Assembly: GCA_014773175.1 (NCBI GenBank)
Contig: VXCM01000223.1
Coordinates: 434,001-498,000 of the forward strand
Source: Lucifuga dentata
Taxonomy: Eukaryota > Chordata > Actinopteri > Ophidiiformes > Bythitidae
Length of the DNA stretch: 64,000 nucleotides
Direction of reading: 5' to 3'
The translations under genes and the position numbers were made by a program. Of this stretch, positions 29,266 through 51,604 are shown piece after piece (within the stretch, counting starts at the first letter, position 1; every line of letters begins with the position of its first letter). The notes beneath the pieces were generated by a model. The model worked only from the letters and a program-made list of their open reading frames with translations, did not search any database and was not told the DNA's origin.

Positions 29266-30036
29266 ATGATAAATGGCTTTAAACAAAGAATATTTAATGA
29301 TTCAAACAACAATACATATGTCAGAGCATCCAGTTATATGTTTTGCAGTTGTTTTAAATAGTTTTGGTATGCTGTTATATTATTGATCATTTAGTAAAGA
29401 TCATCATAATGGTTAGCAGCGCACCATGTATAGCAGAAATGTATTATATTATCTGTATTATTTTTATAAAAGCATCTTCAGATATATCAGTATAGCTAAT
29501 ATTCAATAATCTTAACATTATGTAAAATAATAATGAATTAAATAAAATAATAAAGAATTTGTGGAGATAACAGAATTGGATTAGACATTTGAATTAAAAA
29601 AAAACAGCATACACTTTTTTCCCTAACAAGAAATGACTTGTCAGATAAGTTTACACATTGGAAAAAAAAAAAAATGACACATCTGTATCACACAGCCCTA
29701 CATTATTGCTACTATGTACCTAAGTTAGATGGCATTTGCATTTTTGACTGGTTAGGTGAAACCTCCAATCAGCTAAATGCATGAATATAACAACAAACAT
29801 TGCAATTTTCAGCATTAAGGTATGCTTTACTGTTCCCATAGACATTTTCCTTGACCTCCATCGTGCTCTTATTATTTCTGCAGCAAGGTAATCATCTATG
29901 AAAGACAGTGTTGTTTATATTATGATGGTAGTCATCTTATTCTAATCAACCACCTACCAAAGTCTTGCATGATCATAGTATGGGGCATCTTCAGCTCCTG
30001 TGTGTGTAGCTCCAATACCCCTCCACCTTGGTCCAT
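26102..30036 (-). CDS. znf711: ZNF711, ZFX-family zinc-finger transcriptional activator
   Basis: Six coding exons join in frame: 29958-30036, 28366-29178, 28095-28241, 27785-27961, 27449-27583 and 26102-27282. They total 2532 nt, or 843 aa (human is about 760). The N-terminus ([12 protein letters not shown], then [14 protein letters not shown]) and the DYLMISLDEVGEKL and [18 protein letters not shown] segments form the acidic ZFX-type activation domain. A lysine-rich nuclear-localisation-like stretch ([15 protein letters not shown]) follows, then 12 C2H2 fingers in the last exon, ending in ARHHKDMLM. The [15 protein letters not shown] spacer between fingers 2 and 3, where ZFX/ZFY carry an extra finger, identifies ZNF711 rather than ZFX. 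ZFX-family proteins act at CpG-island promoters, and human ZNF711 is an X-linked intellectual disability gene. Oddities are a GC-AG intron after the third coding exon and an expanded acidic repeat in the second. Splice sites were placed by eye and checked by phase. Confidence 0.95.
28739..29050 (-). repeat. coding acidic tandem repeat in znf711
   Basis: About 104 residues (about 70-173 of the protein) are built from variants of [13 protein letters not shown] and (E/D)VEVEGLEA, giving a periodic Glu/Val/Leu pattern in place of the corresponding non-repetitive stretch of mammalian ZNF711. Codon differences between units show that they have diverged, so this is not an assembly artefact of identical copies. 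Confidence 0.8.
29217..29261. repeat. (GA)n microsatellite in znf711 intron 1
   Basis: A pure GA run lies about 40 bp upstream (transcript sense) of the acceptor of the second coding exon. On the sense strand it is CT-rich and so may act as an extended polypyrimidine tract. Confidence 0.85.
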
Positions 30037-31560
30037 GTCTTTACGTAGAGAAAGACTGGAACGTACAGTATACACTGTTTGCCATTTCATTTGATTAGCC
30101 TGTGTGCATTACTCAAAATGAATGTGAATCCAACAATTGACAATAACTAAAATGGCCATCATTCACCACATACCTTCACATTTGATGACAAGACTCTCTA
30201 GAATAAAACCAATAGATTATTAATCCTGTTTTCTTCCATCAAGGTAAGCAATCTTTCTGACAATGGAAACACAAACAACTGGTATAAATATGTATAGTGC
30301 TGATAGCAGAATAAACATTGGTCAGAGAACAATGATCTCTTATTCTTGTAGAAACCAGTTCGCTTGCAAGTATTCTAAATATGTTCAGGTTGAACTGTCT
30401 TGGTATGGCACTAATGCCAAAGACAGAAAGTCTCAGTCCACTGCCACAGCAGGAGGAAGGTTGTCCTGCTCTGCCCACTGGCTCCACCCCTTGCTGAAAG
30501 GGAGTACTGCAGGCAGCTCCAACCTGAGGACATATTTACACCTGGAGCTAGTTGAGCTAGATGGTCGGACTTAAGCTCCGTTCATGAAATAACTGGTTCG
30601 GTCAGTGCAGGAGGATCGACTCAAGGGAATGGGAAATGAGGAGTGCTAGCTCTCGGAAGGCGACGTGTTTTTCTCGAGGGAAATTTTATTTTATTTCATG
30701 ACAGTCCAAAATGAGCCAAATGTGTTAAGTCTGTAATGATTCGCAGTATCATTGCGTGTGCTCATTTGAAGGCTACATCATTTTGTAATGAAAGAAACAC
30801 TATCCTTTGTTTAAACATATAAGTTTCCGGAACATTTAAATAATTGTCATATTGATGATCCATTTCACTAAACTACTCATGCTCTGACTTTATGGCCGCC
30901 AATGAAACCGCCGCAAACGTTATGCAATACATACTAGGGCGGCTACCGCCCTCCACCCACCGCAGCTAGCTAGCAAGCAAGCTAGGACTGTTCTACCAGC
31001 GCCATTTTGTTTTAGCATAATGGCTAATACACGCAACAAAAAAACGTTCTTATAGTAACATTTAAGCATCGTTTATACATTACGCCATACTACAGATACA
31101 TTCATTTACACAATCAACGAACTAACCAATCTCACAAGCCAATTCTATTTCACATTAGTATCTGTGACGACGACCGTTCGGTTGGCTAGCTAGCTTGCTA
31201 AGCTAAGTATAGCTGCTTGTGCCGCATTATCTACCATGTTGTTTTGAGAGAAGGCTGAAAGAGGCCCGCTACGACCGACTGGGCCCTTATGTCTTATTCA
31301 ACATGTACTTATAATCGATTCAAGATATTTTTACCTGATAACGCCGTCTTCAGACACTATCGGTGTTTCTTCCCCCTCTTGTTTTGGTCTGTTATTGTTT
31401 TGGTTTATTTTTGACGGTAAGCTAAGTGCGGCCTGCAGTTTTGGATCCCCGGGCACTCTTTGCTAGGCCTCGGCCAATCAGCTTGCTTCCTGACAAGCAG
31501 AGGGAGGGCGGGGGACAGACAATGCGTGGCCTCGTTTACCGCTGATCCCTTACTATTTGC
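30037..31560 (-). promoter_or_regulatory. znf711 5' leader exons and CpG-type promoter
   Basis: The coding exon extends upstream as leader to an acceptor near 30056 (gttccag). A possible 24-bp noncoding microexon lies at 30174-30197 (acceptor ttctag, donor GTATGT). A first noncoding exon ends at 31335 with donor CAG|GTAA. The surroundings at about 30890-31560 are the GC- and CpG-richest noncoding part of the window, with TAGC-rich stretches and no TATA box that I can see, typical of a housekeeping promoter. The exact start and the microexon are inferences. Confidence 0.5.
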
Positions 31561-32868
31561 GTCATGCATAGGAGAGCGCTTACATTAACACAACCATTCT
31601 TTTAATGGGAACGTATTTATGTTTTGCTCGAAGACACAAAGCTGAATTGTTATCACAAATGCTAATAAAAGTTTTCATGTGGTTATAGACTGTGCGCTCA
31701 GACTCTGTGAGCAGAGATGAGGCCTGTAGGCCATTTTGTGACGGGGTGGGTAGCGCTGAGCGCTCATTTGAAAAGCGCTTGTTGCACCCAGGAAAATCCG
31801 GAGGAAATGAGTAGTTGTTGATGGATTTCCGCCGAGTGTACCAGGGTTATACTGCATAAACTAATTAGCCAGTGACACAAATAGACCTTGACTTCAGCAT
31901 ATATTTTGAAAAAAAAAAAGAAAAAAAAAATTAGACATGCAACTATAGTTTTTTATCTTTTATTATTCAGGTCCTAATTGTCAGAGGCACACTGCATGAG
32001 GGTGCATAGCTGTCTAAGGCACAAGGCCTTCGTGCATAAATATTTTCCTTATTACAGTGGTATCCAAAAACAAACGCTCAAATCCGTATCTAGATATGAA
32101 GGAAACATTTAGTACCATAACTGTACCTTTTTGATTTAAAATTAATCCTGGAATAGAAGGTTTTTTGCAGCTGAAATACACCTTGGCACAAACCATATTG
32201 TTCCTGTTTTCGTTGTATTTATAAGGGCAGTGTGGTCTACAGGAGTTGCACTGCTGTATAAGCAAAGAGCAAAACACAAATACAACACAACTGCAAAGAT
32301 AATTTCAGAATGAATCACTCAAACATTCATAATTTCATCCACATCACTTTTGGAAGATTTGTCATATTGCAGTTACATTTGAAAAGGTTTTAGACTAACA
32401 AAAACAAAGCCAAGCATGCAACACTCATCACTTCCATGTAATGGGAATTCACACAGAAAATGAACAAACACCAATATCTTCATTTAGAGTGCCACAATTT
32501 CAATTACATCATTGTTACAAACCTTATTTTCCAACAGTCTCTCATAATTATCATATAAAAATAAATGAAGCGTAGACGACAAAATTTTCTGGAATCTCAG
32601 AAGTGGTCCATATAACAAGTTGAGTGCACATGTATGTGTCCCTTCTTGTCTGCCTACACATCCTTGCTGTGTGTGGGTAGACACTTTCATGCGAGGAGAT
32701 GAGTCTTAACTACAAATCCAGTGCAGCTCAGCATTCCAGTCTGAACTGGGGATAAAAGGAGTGACAACACTTTTATGTAAAATGGCTGAGTTCTTGGAAC
32801 TACACAAGGTAAAGTGGAAAGATCAGGTGGAGGTTGCAGCAGTGATCATCCTTCATGATTGTTCAGAC
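31561..32868 (-). other. slain1 3' UTR and short gap to znf711
   Basis: A minus-strand AATAAA (plus-strand TTTATT at 31959-31964) is the likely polyadenylation signal of slain1, about 0.9 kb after its stop. That leaves only about 0.5 kb between the slain1 3' end and the inferred znf711 promoter. No exon is seen within this stretch. Confidence 0.4.
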
Positions 32869-44934
<12,066 letters not shown>

Positions 44935-45520
44935 CCTCCTGGTCTGCCGGGAGAAGAACGTAACAAAAAAAAAAAAAGNAAAAAAAAAAAAAGTAAAAAA
45001 TTAAAATTAAAAAAACTTACATGACAACTGACACCACATTGATAATTTACAAGATAAAAGCACAAAATCCACGTGCCCACCAGATATCCAACACATGGTA
45101 ACAGAAGCTAGATATAGAGGCTTCTCCGCTTCGAAACACATGCAAAGCGTTTTGACGAGAACACATCGACTACCTTTTGTGGCAACTCACCATTACTGCG
45201 CTAACTAGCTACTTTCAACTAGTAACCAGTAATTTCACTGATCATTATTTCTCGTAATAACGTAAACTATGCAACAGTGCTTGTGCTACAGTTAGTCCCC
45301 TCTAATACCATGTTGTGCATCACCAATTCCAGCACTAAACAATAAACCTGGTCGCTGTAATAAATATACCGTTTAATACGCATGAATCTGAGAACTGCAT
45401 TTAACGTTAGCTCTGCTAACATGCTAGCAGCATACAGTCGTACCGTTGAGTCAGCCGTGTTGTCCCCTCTTGTCCAGGGAGCTGACTGAGACTACCCGCC
45501 ACTTACAGCTTCAACTCCTC
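44935..45520 (-). promoter_or_regulatory. slain1 5' leader exon and promoter region
   Basis: The minus strand shows an acceptor (cccggcag) at 44944-44950 directly upstream of the first coding exon. A donor ATG|GTGAGT at about 45191 probably ends a leader exon. CpG-containing sequence with TTAGCTCTGCTAACATGC-type motifs continues to about 45520. The poly(A) tract with the N at 44979 lies in the small intron between them. The transcription start is not resolved. Confidence 0.45.
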
Positions 45521-47165
45521 TGTGCATCAGCGATTGCATGAACGAAGCAGATACAGGTATTTACAACCACTGTCTACAAAACTGGATACTGAAATTGTCC
45601 AAAGCGTTATGATTAGAGTTAAGACACCGAAGCAATTTTCAGTCCAGCTTCTCTTGTTGTCGAGGATTCCTCCGATATCGTTTACCTTATCTCTGTGTTT
45701 TGCTAACTAGCTTGTTGATGGACTTTACTTAGCCCAATGAACAGACCCACAACAGCGCTCGCCCCTCCCCCTTCCTGTTATTTGGCGCCCCCGTGTGGTA
45801 GGTAACATTTCTGTAGTTTCCACTGTAGACATTAAGTGTCGCTAAAACACCTTTGTATTACAAAGAGCCAAACTGTCAGTTTAGAATATTCAATATTCAA
45901 ATTATTATTATTATTACCCTGTTCTTCTTTTTTCTGGATTCCGTTTCTCGTCACCATTTTTGGGCACCTAACTATCCTGCATACTTCAACCTAGAAACAC
46001 CATTAAAATTTCATGCAGCTCAGAAAATTCTGGACATTAGTGCTATGTCTTTTAGTGTGAATATGTCTTATAATTTCTGAAATATTCAGAATTTTTCAGG
46101 CAAAGTTTCCTATGCAAAGTCAATGGGGCGATGATTGAAAAATCCTTCAGGCATCCTCTTTTCAAACAACTTCAGCTAGAGATACCATTAAAACACTATT
46201 CAGGTCACAAAACCTTCAGCTTTTACATACTAAATCGGCATTTCTGTGCCTTTCATGATTTTTGAAAAATCACAAGTTAAAAACTTCAGAATTTTAGCAC
46301 TCCTCCAGCATTTAACATGAATGTTTGTTGAAAAATCTGCACTGGGGACAGAGCAAGGCAGCTTGCACCTGATTGGCTGAGAGGCTGGATTCAGCACTTC
46401 CAGGACAATGAACACACACATTATGAACAACTGTTGCTGTTACTTTGTCAGAAAATACTAAATGGGAATTAATAAAACTAAACAATTAGTTAAAACTGTA
46501 TAAATGGATATGACTTTACTGAACATAACAATCCATATTCATGTTGCATTAACAGTTTTGAATTTAAATATTTTGATTATTGTTTGTCACTCATGGTTGA
46601 CAGGTTCTTCGGTCACATCAGCTTATATTACACACAGTCTTGTCCTGATTTGACCTGTTAAAATTAGTAAATAAACCTACACCTCCCACAGGGTGGTTTA
46701 ACAATTGATGGACATACACATGCACCTCAAACATAACATTTTGACACATTAATTTTCTTAAAACAAAAATCATCTTATGCGTTATTTTTCAGACACTTTT
46801 CTGAATGGCATCATTTAGAGGCTTACAATGGCGTTGTCAACAATGCAATTTATTTTGATGGATATAAAAGAATTACAAATATTTATGATTTTTCTTTTTT
46901 ACCTATGCTCTTTCACAACATCATCTTGCTTTGTTCAGCCCTTTCTTCACTGTGTGAAAAACACAACAGACTAATCATCCATTGTAATATTTTTTCTTGG
47001 AATAATAACCTGATTTTTTTTTTTCCATAGCGTCCGACAAAATACCTTTCTAACAATGATGGCAGAAAACTGAGACAGAATCTGTAATGATGGACAGATT
47101 TCTGAAGTGGAAGAGATGCAGGTAACATGGCAGGAATGAAGGTGAGGAAACACTGCAGGCGTGTT
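45521..47165. other. intergenic region, slain1 promoter side to thymosin 3' end
   Basis: No gene is seen. It holds a CTCF-like motif at 45785-45798, an (ATT)n run near 45901-45915, and a diverged tandem duplication of about 190 bp at roughly 45975-46290. On the right is the likely 3' UTR of the beta-thymosin gene, with a minus-strand AATAAA near 46848. Confidence 0.4.
45785..45798 (-). promoter_or_regulatory. CTCF-like motif
   Basis: The minus-strand 14-mer CCACACGGGGGCGC keeps the CCA and GGGGGCGC parts of the CTCF core but differs at two central positions. It lies just outside the slain1 5' end. Confidence 0.25.
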
Positions 47166-48836
47166 TCACTTTTTTTCTGCTGCAACAGCCCTCTTCTCTT
47201 CTTCAATGTCTTTGAGAGGAAAACAGAAACAGGCAGAAAGGGATAAGGTAAGGTGAACAATTTATAATTCAGAGAAATTCCCCAAGTTCTCATGATTAGT
47301 CTATTTTCTCAAAGAAAGTAAATGTTTACAAAGTATCAACAGATCATGTGGAAGAACTTGGAACTGTGCTGTGTGCTAATAGCAGATCAGGATGATGTTT
47401 TATAGATTCAGCAAGATTCAAATTATTTTGACTGAGGTTTTAAAGGAAATCATCATATGAAAACCTTTACCTTAGCGTTAGGATGAAAAGACCAAGATAA
47501 TGCAATTTCGTGTTCAAATATAATCCAGTCTTAAACAAGGATTTCTGATGAGCACACTCCAGAAGAATGGTACTATAAGACATTAGTGTCAAACATGAAT
47601 TTAAGAAGGATCTGGCTGTAGAATTAAAGCAGCTGGCAGACAGATGTTTCCACTCCTAAGTTTGGCTCTGTTCCTAATCACCTTTCAGAATTTCCTGTCA
47701 ATTGTCAAGTCAAGTGTTTCTCTGCTGTAAGCAAAGAACAGTTTCCTCTGGAGCATCAGCTGTGTACTACAGTAGCTGGAGTACAAATGATTAAAGTAGA
47801 ATGTCTAAAAGTTAGTTTACAGTATGATTCCTGCAGCAATAAAACCTAAAATTAATCAGGGTTGGGAGGCACAATCAACTTAGAAATAGGAGACAGATGA
47901 TTGCAGTAATTACAGATTTGGTAATAATGTCATGTGAAACATCAGGTTCAAACTGGACAGTAACACTCTGCTCCAAAGATTTTAATGTTCCTTGCTTTCC
48001 TGGGAAAAATTTGCAACTAAACACTCATAAAAAGCCAGAATGCACAAGCAGTATCACCTACATTTGCATTAATACCAAAAGTGCTTTCCAGCTGATAACA
48101 TACTTCAAGTGAAAGGCTGTTGTCAGATGGATGAAGAGCAAGAGTCAGGCAGCAGGGCTGGTTTTCTTATCATTTATGCCTCTGAGTCACATTTCTACCA
48201 AGTTCTCTTTATTGTGAAGTGCTGGGAAACACAAACCAACTTCCATTGCTTCACATATCCTTCTAATATCTCTGTTAATATTAAAGAAAACAAGGTCTGA
48301 TTAAACTTTTTTTTTTTTTTTTTTTTTTTACTTGGGCCTGTTAGATAAGGCAAATCCAGACACTCATACTTTCATATAATTACTGAATATTTCATACACT
48401 ATAAGAATATACCACAAAATCAGCAGTGGGCTACTGTGTAACATACATCATAGAGACATCGCAAACTCCAATTTAAATTATTGAAGTTCAGAGTCGGAGT
48501 AAAGAGGAGCACAAGTTTTATGACTTTCCTCTGAACAGGGTGATACTGGGTAGAACATGAACATGTTTTCACTCAGGTCCTAGGGTGTGTATGCTATATC
48601 AAGAACAGTCATTCAGTTCATCAGTAATACCTCTTGTCTCTACAATGTTTGGGAAAGGGTGAAAACTCAGGTAAAGGATGGATGAGATTCATTTTTCTCA
48701 AGATCACAATTCTTTCCCTTTTACAACACCTACCCTCTTTAGTTGGAAGAGAGTTGTCCTCTTTGGTTGAGGTTCTCCTTAGCTTTTTCTTGTCAAATGT
48801 CTTCACTTCGTTAGTGATTGGGTTGTTGTCTCCCAT
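47166..48836 (-). CDS. beta-thymosin (G-actin-binding peptide)
   Basis: Two coding exons (48734-48836 and 47166-47209) join in phase to 147 nt, a 48-aa protein. It has the beta-thymosin layout: a short polar N-terminus (MGDNNPITNEV), the FDKKKLRR helix, the actin-binding motif in the form LRRTST (family LKKTET), then a PTKE-D-IEEEK C-terminal helix. The intron after the PTKE codons matches the usual beta-thymosin gene structure. Such peptides sequester monomeric actin in the cytosol. It is 3-4 residues longer than typical members, and LRRTST plus the AVAAEKK tail make it divergent. Adjacency to slc25a53 recalls TMSB15 on human Xq22, but sequence alone does not settle which thymosin it is. A noncoding exon ending in a donor at 49824 may be its first exon. 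Confidence 0.85.
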
Positions 48837-50728
48837 TTTGGATGATAACTATCAGAGAATTTTTTTAAGAGAGATAGAGAAAAAATGAGAAAGAAAATGT
48901 TGATTCAAATAAAAACATGGATTTTAACTAACAAAAAGGAAATGACAAACATGGTTGTATGAAAGGACAGATATCAATACTAATATCATTTCATCACCGA
49001 GTGCATGTCCATGCAGGTAAAAAATGAAGCCCCTCCTCAGCTGGGAAACAGTAGCGCCAGAACTTCAAGAGTTATGTATCCAGTCATAAGAAACAACACA
49101 CATCCAAAACACCTTTTCACAGTGGTGTCATTTTGCACTGCATATAATGGGCTTACTGTACTTGCTACAATTTGCATTTATGCATGCTCATAAACCTGGT
49201 TACAGGAATGTTGGGAAAATATAAAGTGCACTAAGCTGAGCCAAAGTGGCAAACAACTTTTCTGAAAAGTGAAATGTTTCAGTGCCACATTTCAAGCTTG
49301 AAAAGGCCGTAATCTTTCTCCAGGAGACATAAGACTTCTCCATAATCATGCCTTGTGCACATAGCTTACATTATGTTCTGCATTCTGTTTAATAACTATA
49401 TTTTAAGATATTTGACTCCAACTACAGACTGCACAGCTACTGTATACCCCTCATGAACAGGATCCAGCATTTTCAGTAACATTAAGGTTAACATCACCGA
49501 CTCGTTCACCATAGGTCTGGCTCAAAAAGCAAAGGCAAATAATGCCTGCAGTGGTTCCACTTCCAAGAGAGGAGCAGCCTGTATGCAGGAATGCACGACA
49601 GGTATGACGGAGCAAATCAGCACAGCAGACATGACAGTAGCTGAATTCGGACGTCTGAACAAGTCCAGCAGCAGAAATGTTGCATAAGCTTTATAACATC
49701 CCGCTACAAATAAATCAAGTTTAAAAAATTGATTAGAATTTTATCTATTACTTTGTATTATATTGATTAAAACTGCCATTTTGAATGCATGAGTGGAGTG
49801 TGGGTAATTTAAATAACTTTTACCTGATGCGGGAGTGCGTAGTGAAAGTCTGTTACAGGTAAGACACGCGTGCACCACGCAAAACCAATAAATAGATAGA
49901 TTAAATACAGAAAACACGCCCTTACATGTCAACATCGACACCAAGCCTGATTTTCATTGGTTCCAGACCTCAGAGGCGGAATAATTGGTCAGCCTTACGG
50001 GACTTTCCCCTAAAACATAAAAAGCTTATCTTTTGACAATGATTCCAATTCTAATAATTAAATATAAGTATTTAAATCTTTTGATCTCCCATATTTAATA
50101 TTTAATTGATCGATATGGTCACTGCTGCTGATAAAGAGTTGCAGTTTCCTGTTTGTGAAATCACAACTGCGCCATCTGGTGGACCGAACATGACATGACA
50201 CAAACCTATTGCATGAAGAAGAGTAAACCACACAAGCTGAGAATATACCGTTATATTACTTTATTAATGCACTTTGAGAAAAATGTATGCTTTTGGGACG
50301 CTACAGTATTTCACAAGTACATATTGAGGTAACAGACATACAATGGACAATTAATGTCTCTTTCACAATGATAGTTTTTTTTTTTTTTGGAATAATAAAC
50401 CTCAAGTGTTCTATTCTTTTCATTCCTATATGCTAAATACTTGTACCAGACATTTAACTAAACACCATCTTTTCAACACTACTTGAATGTACATTTATCT
50501 CCTTTATACACTTCAAGGTGATAAATCCAAGGCACCTGTAATACTCCAGCACCCTACTGGCTAATTCCTCTCTTTTATAAACTTATTTTTTTCAGGTAAT
50601 TAAATCTGATGTTTGCTTTAATGGAATATTTCAGCCCATGGCGTGGGAAATAAACTGTTTGACCATTATTAACTTGTGGAAAAGGGTCAATAGAAATTAA
50701 TTTAATTTTGAATTCCTCATGTGCCTCT
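48837..50728. other. thymosin 5' flank and slc25a53 3' flank
   Basis: A possible leader exon of the thymosin gene ends with CAG|GTAAAAG at 49824 (minus strand). A consensus CTCF motif is at 50169-50182. A minus-strand AATAAA near 50259 is a candidate polyadenylation signal for slc25a53. No coding exon is seen. Confidence 0.4.
50169..50182 (-). promoter_or_regulatory. consensus CTCF-binding motif
   Basis: The minus-strand 14-mer CCACCAGATGGCGC matches every position of the CTCF core CCASYAGRKGGCRS. It lies between the beta-thymosin gene and slc25a53, where an insulator or loop anchor would be plausible. Occupancy is not shown by sequence. Confidence 0.45.
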
Positions 50729-51604
50729 TCAACCTGACTTTCTCTCCTGCTTGTCATAGAGAGCAGTGGTAATTCCCCATGTGATACAAGACCTCAAAAT
50801 AACCAGGGAGCCGCCTCGGTAGAGGAGAGCTATGCTCCGCTGCCGACTGTCCCAAAGCTTCCTCCAACAAGCCATGGCCCCTTTCACCTCCCCACCCACC
50901 CCTGCCTGCATGTTTGCCACTAGCACAGACAGTGGGTACAAAGCTAAGCTAATTGCCATGGAGGTCAGCGTCCCTGAGACAAAAGAGGAAGCTGTTGGGG
51001 AGAGACCCTGCCCCTCCACAGCAGCACACATGGGTCCCTTTAGGCCAAAGTACAGGCAGCTACCAAAGGCATTGCGGGCTGTGATTGGCAGGAAGGCTCT
51101 GAAGTACCCAGAAGCCAGCCTCTCCTCTTTCAGCCTTACAAGAACACTCTTCAGCGTGGGCAGATGACGGTCATTCTGGCCATTCTGCAACACATTCTGA
51201 ACACGCTCAAAAGGAGTGAAGATGACAGCTTCTACCACGCCTGCTCCCAACCCAGCCACAGCAGGCAGAGCGGAGGCAGGGATGACACTTGGGGACGATA
51301 GAGAGAGTTGATGGACAAGGGTGTCCTGGAGGCCAAAGAGCAATGTGCCATTCAGTGTCCTCATCAGTAAGGGTGGGGCCACACCCCTGTAAAGCCTTGG
51401 AAGTCCCTCCTTGTACAGCTGCCCCACTGCCTGGTGAAGTCGAGTGTTGTGGAGTTGTTGACGGAAGACAGTCTTGTAGACAGGGAAGACAATGATGGTG
51501 GGGAGGGCAGACAGCAAGCTAGAGGTGCCACCACTCAAGTAGCTATGAAAACGAACCACTGGGTCTCTAAGGACCTCTTCTTTATCTTCGGGACTCTGCC
51601 CCAT
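50729..51604 (-). CDS. slc25a53: SLC25A53-like mitochondrial carrier
   Basis: A single coding exon gives 291 aa, the normal size of a mitochondrial carrier. Three carrier repeats are visible with family signatures at the ends of the odd helices: FPVYKTVFRQQ, TPFERVQNVLQNGQ and YPLSVLVANMQ. The C-terminus YRGGSLVILRSCITWG closely resembles human SLC25A53 (MCART6) as I remember it. The canonical P-x-D/E-x-x-K/R is degenerate in repeats 1 and 3, as it also is in SLC25A51-53 relatives. SLC25A51/52 import NAD+ into mitochondria; the substrate of SLC25A53 is not established, so transport of NAD+ is not assumed here. The start is placed at 51604 just after a possible acceptor (aacccaag), implying a noncoding first exon upstream, probably near 51860-52210. 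Confidence 0.9.
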   Translation of the reverse strand: MGQSPEDKEEVLRDPVVRFHSYLSGGTSSLLSALPTIIVFPVYKTVFRQQLHNTRLHQAVGQLYKEGLPRLYRGVAPPLLMRTLNGTLLFGLQDTLVHQLSLSSPSVIPASALPAVAGLGAGVVEAVIFTPFERVQNVLQNGQNDRHLPTLKSVLVRLKEERLASGYFRAFLPITARNAFGSCLYFGLKGPMCAAVEGQGLSPTASSFVSGTLTSMAISLALYPLSVLVANMQAGVGGEVKGAMACWRKLWDSRQRSIALLYRGGSLVILRSCITWGITTALYDKQERKSG

